Shown here in pieces: positions 56,090 through 64,000 of a stretch of 64,000 bases of DNA. The DNA lies in assembly GCF_026094475.1 (NCBI RefSeq), contig NZ_JAPELL010000001.1, positions 248,001 to 312,000 of the forward strand. Reading direction: 5' to 3'. A program made the translations under genes and the position numbers. Position 1 is the stretch's first letter. Every line of letters starts with the position of its first letter. A model generated the notes under the pieces. It saw only the letters and a program-made list of their open reading frames with translations, was not told the DNA's origin and did not search any database. Origin of the DNA: Homoserinimonas sedimenticola. GTDB lineage: Bacteria; Actinomycetota; Actinomycetes; Actinomycetales; Microbacteriaceae.

Positions 56090-57289
56090 AGAGTCGACGT
56101 CGTAACGCGTGAGTATCCGCCGGAGATCTACGGCGGAGCGGGTGTGCACGTCGCGGAGCTCGTGCGGGAGTTACGCAGGGCACTTGACGTGCGGGTGCGC
56201 TGCTTTGGAGCCGAGCGTGACGAGGACGGCGTCACCGCCTACCGCTCTCCCAGCACGCTCGATGGGGCGAATGCGGCCCTCGGAACTCTCGGGACCGACC
56301 TGCAGATCGCGCAGGAGGTCGCTGGCGCCGACGTTGTCCACTCCCACACCTGGTACGCCAACGGCGCAGGTCACCTCGCCAGCATGCTGCACGGCATCCC
56401 GCACGTCGTGACGGCTCACAGCCTCGAGCCGCTTCGGCCCTGGAAGGCGGAGCAGCTGGGGGGCGGCTACCGCATCTCGAGCTGGATCGAGGAACAGGCC
56501 TTCGCGGGGGCGGCCGCGGTCATCGCGGTGAGCGAGGGCATGCGCCGTGACATCCTGCGCTGCTATCCCCACCTCGACGAGCGTCGAGTGCACGTGGTCT
56601 ACAACGGGATCGACTTGACGGCGTGGCAGCCCCGCGAGGATGCCGTGACCCTTCGCTCTCTCGGCATCGACCCCGCTCGGCCCTCCGTTGTCTTCGTCGG
56701 CCGCATCACCCGCCAGAAGGGGCTGCCGTACCTCCTGAAGGCCGCGGCCCAACTGCCGAAAGACGTGCAGCTCGTACTCTGCGCGGGCGCTCCCGACACC
56801 CCCGCGCTCCTCGCAGAGGTGCGTGAGGCGGTGCAGAAGCTGCAGGATGCCCGCGACGGCATCATCTGGATCGATAGGCTCCTGCCCCGCGATGAGCTCT
56901 CGGCCGTGCTCACGGCGGCGACGACCTTCGTCTGCCCTTCCGTCTATGAGCCGCTCGGCATCGTCAACCTTGAGGCAATGGCCTGTGGGGCCGCTGTCGT
57001 GGGCACCGCGACGGGGGGCATCCCCGAGGTCGTCGATGACGGGGTGACGGGGCGACTCGTGCCCATCGAGCAGCTCGACGATGGCACAGGCACGCCGGTG
57101 GAGCCTGAGCGCTTCGTTGAGGACCTGGCACAGGCCCTCATCGAGGTGGTCTCGGACCCTGAAGCGGCCGCGCGGATGGGAGAGGCGGGGCGCCGCCGTG
57201 CCGAGCGGGAGTTCGGCTGGGACCGCATCGCCCAGCGCACGGAAGAGATCTATCGAGACGTGCTCTCCTCGCCCGCTGTGTCGGCCTGA
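56087..57289 (+). CDS. glgA: GT4 glycogen synthase, actinobacterial type (possible maltose-1-phosphate synthase GlgM)
   Basis: Glycosyltransferase of 400 residues using ADP-glucose. N-terminal REYPPEIYGGAGVHVAEL is the acceptor-side Gly loop, VHSHTWYAN and TAHSLEPLRPWK follow, and the C-terminal nucleotide-sugar motif is PSVYEPLGIVNLEAMACG. This is the Corynebacterium-type GT4 family, distinct from GT5 GlgA. The mycobacterial member next to glgC, Rv1212c, was shown to make maltose-1-phosphate from ADP-glucose and glucose-1-phosphate, so this gene may be GlgM rather than a true glycogen synthase. The GTG at 56087 gives the conserved start (MRVDVVTREYPPE) and follows a leaderless -10. Confidence 0.9.
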   Translation: MRVDVVTREYPPEIYGGAGVHVAELVRELRRALDVRVRCFGAERDEDGVTAYRSPSTLDGANAALGTLGTDLQIAQEVAGADVVHSHTWYANGAGHLASMLHGIPHVVTAHSLEPLRPWKAEQLGGGYRISSWIEEQAFAGAAAVIAVSEGMRRDILRCYPHLDERRVHVVYNGIDLTAWQPREDAVTLRSLGIDPARPSVVFVGRITRQKGLPYLLKAAAQLPKDVQLVLCAGAPDTPALLAEVREAVQKLQDARDGIIWIDRLLPRDELSAVLTAATTFVCPSVYEPLGIVNLEAMACGAAVVGTATGGIPEVVDDGVTGRLVPIEQLDDGTGTPVEPERFVEDLAQALIEVVSDPEAAARMGEAGRRRAEREFGWDRIAQRTEEIYRDVLSSPAVSA

Positions 57290-57308
57290 GAGCCGCGTCT
57301 TCGGGGGG

Positions 57309-57324
57309 TAGGGTTTAGGGCATG
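57309..57324 (+). promoter_or_regulatory. leaderless-type -10 box for the ABC ATPase gene
   Basis: TAGGGT at 57309-57314, 7 nt, then the ATG at 57322. Confidence 0.5.
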
Positions 57325-58104
57325 TCCAGGGTTCTGCAGCTTTCCGACGTGTCCGTGGTGCGGGATGGCAACGTCATCCTCGATTCGATCGATTGGACGG
57401 TGGACGGCGACGAGCGCTGGGTCGTGCTGGGGCCGAACGGTGCGGGCAAGACCACTCTTCTGCAGCTCTCCTCGGCGCTCATCCACCCGACCTCGGGAGA
57501 GGCGGAGCTGCTGGATGCTCGGCTCGGCAGCGTCGACGTCTTCGACCTGCGGCCGCGAATCGGCTTCGCCTCCACCGCCATGGCCCGGCGGCTTCCCCGG
57601 AACGAGCGGGTCATCGACGTCGTCATGACGGCCGCGTACTCGGTCACGGGGCGCTGGACGGAGACCTACGAGGAGCTCGACACTCGTCGGGCCGAGCGGG
57701 TCCTTGCGGAGTGGAAGCTGAGCCACCTCGCTGAGCGACGCTTCGGCGACCTGAGCGACGGCGAGCAGAAGCGCGTGCAGATTGCCCGCTCCGTCATGAC
57801 GGACCCCGAGCTACTGCTGCTCGATGAGCCGGCCGCGAGTCTCGATCTCGGCTCGCGGGAGGAGCTGCTGCAACTCCTCAGCGGCTACGCGTCGTCGCCT
57901 GAGGCTCCCGCGATCGTCATGGTCACGCATCATGTCGAGGAGATTCCGGTGGGCTTCAGCCACGCGATGCTCATGGCGGATGGCGCCGTGCGGGCGGCGG
58001 GCCCGATCGACGAGGTCGTCACCTCCGAGCGCCTGAGCGACACCTTCGGTATCGCGCTCGACGTGCGTAACGAGGAGGGGCGCTTCACAGCGCGCGCCGC
58101 CTGA
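57322..58104 (+). CDS. ABC transporter ATP-binding protein (YlmA-like), no permease nearby
   Basis: Single ABC ATPase domain of 260 residues. Walker A is GPNGAGKTT near residue 39, the signature is the variant LSDGEQKRVQIARSVM, Walker B is LLLLDEPAASLD and the switch His is in MVTHHVEEIP. The LSDGEQ variant and the HHVEEIP phrase are typical of the ModF/YlmA-like group, which usually has no membrane partner. No permease or substrate-binding protein is encoded near it. It follows glgA by 32 bases with its own -10. Confidence 0.88.
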   Translation: MSRVLQLSDVSVVRDGNVILDSIDWTVDGDERWVVLGPNGAGKTTLLQLSSALIHPTSGEAELLDARLGSVDVFDLRPRIGFASTAMARRLPRNERVIDVVMTAAYSVTGRWTETYEELDTRRAERVLAEWKLSHLAERRFGDLSDGEQKRVQIARSVMTDPELLLLDEPAASLDLGSREELLQLLSGYASSPEAPAIVMVTHHVEEIPVGFSHAMLMADGAVRAAGPIDEVVTSERLSDTFGIALDVRNEEGRFTARAA

Positions 58105-58191
58105 TATCTGGTATCGTGGTCTGTCGGCCATGCGCCCAGCATCCCCACGTCTTTTTTTCATATCTACGACATCCCATTCAAGGAAGTACCA

Positions 58192-58443
58192 ATGAAGTCT
58201 GGCATCCACCCCGAGTACGCCCCCGTCGTCTTCCGCGACCTCGCCTCGGGCGCCTCGTTCCTCACGCGCTCCACGGTCGGCAGCGACAAGACGATCGAGT
58301 GGGAAGACGGCAACACCTACCCGGTCATCGATGTCGAAATCTCGTCGGAGTCGCACCCGTTCTACACGGGCAAGCAGCGCATCATGGACTCCGCCGGTCG
58401 CGTCGAGAAGTTCAAGAACCGCTACAAGGGCTTCGGCTCCTAA
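58192..58443 (+). CDS. rpmE2: 50S ribosomal protein L31 type B
   Basis: Ribosomal protein of 83 residues. [16 protein letters not shown] at the start and [24 protein letters not shown] near the end identify type-B L31, which lacks the zinc-binding Cys residues of the usual RpmE. Such C-minus copies often replace the zinc form when zinc is short. ATG follows AAGGAAG. A T7 run at 58152-58158 lies in the leader. A bidirectional terminator follows the gene. Confidence 0.96.
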   Translation: MKSGIHPEYAPVVFRDLASGASFLTRSTVGSDKTIEWEDGNTYPVIDVEISSESHPFYTGKQRIMDSAGRVEKFKNRYKGFGS

Positions 58444-58458
58444 GCACTGCTTTCTTCG

Positions 58459-58492
58459 AAGCGGGCGGATGACCTCGGTCGTCCGCCCGCTT
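58459..58492. terminator. bidirectional terminator between rpmE2 and the exonuclease gene
   Basis: A perfect 11-bp stem (58459-58469 with 58482-58492; AAGCGGGCGGA pairing with TCCGCCCGCTT) around a 12-nt loop lies 15 nt after rpmE2 and also faces the end of the convergent exonuclease gene. Confidence 0.88.
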
Positions 58493-58516
58493 CGTCGTTG
58501 TGCACCGCTCGGCGGC

Positions 58517-59206
58517 TCAGCGCACAGGCCACGCGGTCGAGGTGACGAAGGACGGGTCCTTCGTGCGGCGCATGTAATCCTGGAAACTCTCTGCCTGCTG
58601 AGCGTGCCAGGTGACCTGTGCCGCGTGCAGGGACGCGGCATCCGCCGGCAGTTCTCCCGCGAAGCGGCGCACGATGGCCTGCGCGACCCGCCCTGCCGCG
58701 ATCGCGTCCGCTCCCGCGTCGTGAGCATCGCTGAGGGTGACGCCGTAGTGCTGGGCCGAGACCTCCAGGGTGCGCTTGCCGCGGCGGTAGCGGTCGACCG
58801 CCTTGTCGATCACGAGGGGATCGACGATGGGAAAGGGGTCGGCGATGGGTTCGAGCCCGTGTCGGCGTGCCTCGCGATCGAGGAGTGTCAGGTCGTACGG
58901 CGCATTGAAGACCGTGATGGGGATGCCCCGGTCGAGGAGTCGACGCAGGCTCGAGAGAATCTCGGCGACGACCTCGCGAGCGGGCCTGCCGAGGGTACGC
59001 GCCCGGTCCGTCGTGATGCCGTGAACGGCGGAGGCCTGCGCCGGTATCTCGATGCCGGGGTCGGCGAGCCAGAGGTGCTGCTCGACGCTCGCGCCGCCGC
59101 CGTCGATCAGGCCGACGTGCGCGGAGACGATTCTGCTCGTATCGACGTCGATGCCCGTCGTCTCCAGGTCGAAGACCCCCAATACGTCAACCCATGAACT
59201 AACCAC
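58517..59206 (-). CDS. DnaQ-like 3'-5' exonuclease
   Basis: DEDDh-type exonuclease domain protein of 229 residues. The first acidic motif is GVFDLETTGIDV, then ITVFNAPYDLTLLD and the C-terminal HDAGADAIAAGRVAQ with the catalytic His and Asp. It is a free-standing epsilon-like nuclease, probably for DNA repair or nucleic-acid trimming rather than the replicative proofreading subunit. GTG at 59206 is 6 nt from TAGAGT (minus strand, 59213-59218), which begins on the TAG stop of treS. Confidence 0.9.
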   Translation of the reverse strand: MVSSWVDVLGVFDLETTGIDVDTSRIVSAHVGLIDGGGASVEQHLWLADPGIEIPAQASAVHGITTDRARTLGRPAREVVAEILSSLRRLLDRGIPITVFNAPYDLTLLDREARRHGLEPIADPFPIVDPLVIDKAVDRYRRGKRTLEVSAQHYGVTLSDAHDAGADAIAAGRVAQAIVRRFAGELPADAASLHAAQVTWHAQQAESFQDYMRRTKDPSFVTSTAWPVR

Positions 59207-59215
59207 GCCCTCACT

Positions 59216-60952
<1,737 letters not shown>

Positions 60953-61045
60953 GTGACTCCTCTTGCCGATAGGGGTTCTGTGCTCCCGAGTCTAAGTCGA
61001 GTCCAGCCCCCTCGGGTGTGAAACGGCTGACGCGCACGCGAACCA

Positions 61046-61061
61046 TAGACTGGACCGGATG
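61046..61061 (+). promoter_or_regulatory. leaderless-type -10 box for the alpha/beta hydrolase
   Basis: TAGACT at 61046-61051, 7 nt, then the ATG at 61059. Confidence 0.55.
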
Positions 61062-61958
61062 AATGCCCCGTCGCCCTATGCCGAGTCCCTCGCGCGCATC
61101 CCCGTCACCGAGGCGCGAGTGACCGTGCTCGGCAGCGACACGCACTACTGGACGTACGGCGACGCGGATGCCGCGACCACGGTTCTGCTCGTGCATGGTT
61201 ATCGCGGCGAACACCATGGGCTCGAGCCCGTCGTGGCCCAGCTGCCCGGCGTGCGGTTCATCGCCCCCGACCTGCCTGCCTTCGGCGAGTCATCTCCGCT
61301 GAGGGAGGGAAGGCATGACATTGAAGGGTACGCGCGCTGGCTCGCGGCGTTCGTAGATGCGCTCGACCTCGCCTCCCCGCCCGTCGTCCTGGGACACTCC
61401 TTCGGTTCGATCGTGGCGGCGGCGGCCGTGTCCGCCGGCCTCGAGACGCCGGCACTCATCCTCGTCAACCCCATCGCGATCTCGGCACGGCGAGGCCCCA
61501 GGGCCTTCGCGACCGCGTTGACGGTCGGTTTCTACCGTGCGGCGCGATTCCTGCCCGAGCGCGGCGCACACGCCTTTCTCGGCGCCCCGCCCATCGTGCG
61601 CGGCATGAGCATCACGCTTGCCAAGACCAAGGACCGAGCCCTGCGCGCCTGGATCCACTCGCAGCACGCCACCTACTTCAGCCGCTTCCACTCGAAGCGG
61701 ACGATTCTTGAGGGCTTCGAGGCATCCGTCTCGCGCAGCGTGGGGGAGTACGCCGCCGGTATTCGCGTGCCGACGCTGCTGGTCGCGGCCGAGCGGGACG
61801 ACATCACCCCCCTCTCCGCCGTGCGGGCCCTGCGCGCCTCACTTGCGGATGCCGAACTCGTCGTGATCCCCGGGGTCGGGCACCTGATCCACTATGAGAC
61901 GCCCGGGGAGGCGGCATCCGCCATCACGGCGTTCCTCAGCAGGCGTCTCGAGCAGTGA
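61059..61958 (+). CDS. alpha/beta hydrolase
   Basis: Alpha/beta-fold hydrolase of 299 residues. The oxyanion strand is LLVHGYRGEHHGL, the nucleophile elbow is VLGHSFGSIVAA (Ser), the acid is likely in VAAERDDITPLS, and the catalytic His is in PGVGHLIHYE. No signal peptide. The substrate is unknown. Its TGA overlaps the GTG of the glycosyltransferase (GTGA), so the pair is translationally coupled and may act on the same glycan or lipid. Confidence 0.9.
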   Translation: MNAPSPYAESLARIPVTEARVTVLGSDTHYWTYGDADAATTVLLVHGYRGEHHGLEPVVAQLPGVRFIAPDLPAFGESSPLREGRHDIEGYARWLAAFVDALDLASPPVVLGHSFGSIVAAAAVSAGLETPALILVNPIAISARRGPRAFATALTVGFYRAARFLPERGAHAFLGAPPIVRGMSITLAKTKDRALRAWIHSQHATYFSRFHSKRTILEGFEASVSRSVGEYAAGIRVPTLLVAAERDDITPLSAVRALRASLADAELVVIPGVGHLIHYETPGEAASAITAFLSRRLEQ

Positions 61959-63064
61959 AGATCGTCTTCGACTGCCGCTACACCCGGCTTGAGCGGCACG
62001 ATGGCATCAGTCGCTACACGGCGGAGCTCGTGACCGAGCTCGCGAAGCTCACCCCGGTCACGATGCTCATCAGCGACGAGCGGCAACTCGCGATGCTGCC
62101 GGAGCTCCCCTGGATCAAGGGAACCGATCCGACGAGCCTGCGCGAGCCCTGGGTCTCCCGCATTGTGAATCGTGCCGAGCCGGATATCGTCTTCACGCCC
62201 ATGCAGATGATGGGCTCGATCGGCAGGCGCTACCGCTTCGTGTTGACCCTGCACGACCTGATCTACTACCGCAGCCCGACGCCGCCGCGTGAGTTCTCCT
62301 GGGCGGTGCGTGCGGGCTGGCGGGTGTATCACTGGAGCTACCTTCCGGTGCGGATGCTTCTGCGCCGGGCCGATGCGATCGTGACGGGTTCCTACACGAC
62401 GCGTGAGGAGATCCGGGCGGCGGGACTGACCAGGCGGCCCATCACGGTCGTCCGGAGTGCCGTCCGCCAGCAGCCCGTCGAACCGCGCCACGCACCCGAG
62501 GAGCGGAACATCGTCTATATGGGCTCCTTCATGCCCTACAAGAACGTGGAGACGATCGCCCGCGCGATGCACGAACTGCCCGGTTACCGCGCCCACCTGC
62601 TGAGCCGGGTGAGCGACGCCGATCGGCGGCGGCTGGATGCATTGGCGCCGGCGGGCTCGCTCGTCTTCCACGACGGGGTCACGGATGCCGCCTACCGCGA
62701 CATGCTCGCGAATGCGACCGCCCTCGTGTCGGCCTCGCGGGATGAGGGCTTCGGGATTCCCCTCGTGGAAGCCATGGCGGTGGGCACTCCCGTCGTCGTG
62801 AGCGACATCCCGGTGTTCCACGAGATCGGGGGCGACGCTGCAGGCTTCTTCGCGCCCGATGATCCCGCAGCCCTGGCCGCACGGGTGCGGGAGCTGGAGG
62901 CTCCGGGGGAGTGGGAGCGGCGCTCGGCCCGCGCAGTGGAGCTTGCCGCCGAGTTCACCTGGGAGCGCTCCGCCCGCACGCTCTACGAGCTGGCTCTCGG
63001 GCTCATGGAGCAGCCGCTCAGGCGCGGGAGGGTTCGCGGCCCTCGACGGCGTTCTGCTCCGTGA
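61955..63064 (+). CDS. GT4 family glycosyltransferase
   Basis: Protein of 369 residues with the two-lobed GT-B fold. N-terminal DCRYTRLERHDGISRYTAEL is the acceptor-side motif (DxR...GIGRYT type). VYMGSFMPYKNVETIARAM starts the donor lobe, and SASRDEGFGIPLVEAMAVGTPVV is the E-x7-E nucleotide-sugar motif. It resembles mannosyl/glucosyltransferases of cell-surface polysaccharide or glycolipid synthesis. The basic C-terminus (RRGRVRGPRRRSAP) overlaps the end of the histidine phosphatase gene on the other strand by 47 bases. Confidence 0.9.
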   Translation: MKIVFDCRYTRLERHDGISRYTAELVTELAKLTPVTMLISDERQLAMLPELPWIKGTDPTSLREPWVSRIVNRAEPDIVFTPMQMMGSIGRRYRFVLTLHDLIYYRSPTPPREFSWAVRAGWRVYHWSYLPVRMLLRRADAIVTGSYTTREEIRAAGLTRRPITVVRSAVRQQPVEPRHAPEERNIVYMGSFMPYKNVETIARAMHELPGYRAHLLSRVSDADRRRLDALAPAGSLVFHDGVTDAAYRDMLANATALVSASRDEGFGIPLVEAMAVGTPVVVSDIPVFHEIGGDAAGFFAPDDPAALAARVRELEAPGEWERRSARAVELAAEFTWERSARTLYELALGLMEQPLRRGRVRGPRRRSAP

Positions 63065-63650
63065 TGTCCTCGTCTCCGGGGGCCACGAGCTGCTCGTCGA
63101 AGGTCACGAGCGAGAGAACACCGTCGTGATGATGGATCGAGTGCAGTGAGCCGTTCGTGATGGGTTCGCTGTGGTGGAGACCCTCCGCCGGTTCGATCGC
63201 CATGAGGAGGGATCGGATGAGGCCGCCGTGGCTCACCACGAGGACGCTGCCCCCGGGGTGGAACCGCGCGAGCTCGTGGAGGCTCGGAATCACTCGCGCC
63301 GCGGCATCCGCTCGGCTCTCCCGGCCTGGTACGGACGAGCCCGCGGGATACGCGGCGTCGAGCTCAGCGCCCGTGAGGCCCTCCGCGGCGCCGTAGTTTC
63401 GTTCCGTCAGGGCGTCAAGCGGCCTGGGCGCCGGCAGTTCAAGCACCTCGGCGATGATCTGTGCCGTCTCGAAGGCGCGCGAGAGCGGGCTCGTGTACAC
63501 CGCGTCCCAGGTCCCTGATCGGAGTGCGCCCGCCGTCCACCGCGCTTGCTCCCTCCCACGCTCGTTGAGGGGCACGTCGGTGCGACCCTGGATGCGGTGC
63601 TCGCGATTCCAGTCCGTCTCACCGTGGCGGATGAGTCCGATGCGAGTCAC
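63018..63650 (-). CDS. histidine phosphatase family protein (phosphoglycerate mutase-like)
   Basis: Protein of 210 residues with the phosphohistidine signature LIRHGETDWN near residue 6, the second Arg motif YTSPLSRAFETAQ, the catalytic Glu in ALTERNYGAAEGL and the second His in LVVSHGGLIRSLL. Family members are phosphatases or mutases acting on sugar phosphates or nucleotides; the exact substrate is not visible. The GTG at 63650 overlaps the sirtuin stop as GTGA, so the two are coupled. The gene tail runs antisense into the GT4 gene. Confidence 0.9.
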   Translation of the reverse strand: MTRIGLIRHGETDWNREHRIQGRTDVPLNERGREQARWTAGALRSGTWDAVYTSPLSRAFETAQIIAEVLELPAPRPLDALTERNYGAAEGLTGAELDAAYPAGSSVPGRESRADAAARVIPSLHELARFHPGGSVLVVSHGGLIRSLLMAIEPAEGLHHSEPITNGSLHSIHHHDGVLSLVTFDEQLVAPGDEDITEQNAVEGREPSRA

Positions 63651-64000
63651 GTCAGCAGGCGTTCGGCGAGGCCGACGAGGGTCGGGGTCGTGCCCGCATC
63701 GATCTTGAGGGCTGCCCGTCCATCGCCCTTCGTGACGCCGCGATTGACGATGATGACGGGCGCCTTGCGACGGTGGGCGGCCTCGAGGAGTCGCACGCCG
63801 GAGTTGACGACGAGGGAGGAGCCGGCGACCAGCAACACGTCGGCCGATTGGACGAGGGCACGCGCCTCGGCGAAACGCTCGACCGGCACAAACTCGCCGA
63901 AGAAGACGACGTCGGGCTTGAGCGTGCCCCCGCAGACGGTGCACTGGGGGATCGTGAAATGCGCGAGTTGGCCGGGCGCAACGTCGCCGTCGGGACCGAG
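63647..64000 (-). CDS. Sir2 family NAD-dependent protein deacylase, partial
   Basis: Only the C-terminal 117 residues are inside the window; the start lies beyond position 64000. Visible features are the second zinc pair in CTVCGG, the conserved LKPDVVFFGEFVP, the ADVLLVAGSSLVVNSG NAD-binding segment and a C-terminal PVIIVNRG...IDAGTTPTLVGLAERL. These identify a bacterial sirtuin that removes acyl groups from lysines using NAD. Coupled to the histidine phosphatase. Confidence 0.93.
   Translation of the reverse strand, partial: LGPDGDVAPGQLAHFTIPQCTVCGGTLKPDVVFFGEFVPVERFAEARALVQSADVLLVAGSSLVVNSGVRLLEAAHRRKAPVIIVNRGVTKGDGRAALKIDAGTTPTLVGLAERLLT

Overview
The window is chromosomal DNA of a high-GC Gram-positive bacterium, most likely a member of the Microbacteriaceae (Actinomycetota, Micrococcales). 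Evidence: GC-rich codon use, many GTG starts, an actinobacterial gene set (WhiA, RbpA, OpcA, ANTAR regulator, fused CydDC, type-B L31) and the uvrB-uvrA-uvrC-rapZ-whiA-gap-pgk-tpi-secG and tkt-tal-pgi-zwf-opcA-pgl orders. It is almost wholly housekeeping. I see no prophage, insertion sequence, CRISPR array or other transferred island, and no gene-free stretch over 300 bases.

Layout. 1-8 kb: end of an MHS-type MFS transporter, a DUF3237 protein, a 2H-type RNA ligase-like protein, tRNA-Leu(CAA), an ANTAR response regulator, a thioesterase, polA and a DUF885 hydrolase. 8-14 kb: a secreted zinc metallopeptidase with three C-terminal DUF5648-like repeats, rpsA, a DUF4126 membrane protein and coaE. 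13-21 kb: a BlaI-type repressor and an M56 membrane peptidase, divergent from cydA-cydB-cydDC (cytochrome bd oxidase). 21-28 kb: uvrB, uvrA (with a LexA-type box) and uvrC. 28-34.6 kb: rapZ, whiA, sodA, gap, pgk, tpiA, secG, rbpA. 34.6-42.8 kb: a minus-strand pentose phosphate operon with translational coupling from tal to pgl. 43-54 kb: ctaB and ctaA (heme O/A synthesis), a suf iron-sulfur cluster operon without sufS/sufU, bioY, an ABC-F ATPase, and a SURF1 / small Cys-His protein / DUF3099 operon; then fabG. 54-64 kb: serB, divergent glgC and glgA, an ABC ATPase, rpmE2, an exonuclease, treS, an alpha/beta hydrolase, a GT4 glycosyltransferase, a histidine phosphatase and a partial sirtuin.

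How the genes work together. Glycolysis (gap, pgk, tpiA, pgi), the oxidative and non-oxidative pentose phosphate steps and ADP-glucose/trehalose metabolism (glgC, glgA, treS) give a central-carbon theme. The aa3-oxidase maturation genes (ctaA, ctaB, SURF1) and the bd oxidase genes (cydABDC) give a respiratory theme, joined by Fe-S assembly and superoxide defence.

The most interesting signals are regulatory. They are: two inverted repeats between blaI and cydA; repeated TANNNT -10 boxes 6-8 nt before start codons, suggesting leaderless mRNAs; four -10 boxes that reuse the TAG stop codon of the preceding gene; three convergent pairs sharing one CTAG for both stops; and an rpsA promoter whose -35 lies in the loop of the preceding terminator. 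I did not find a clearly novel multi-gene system.
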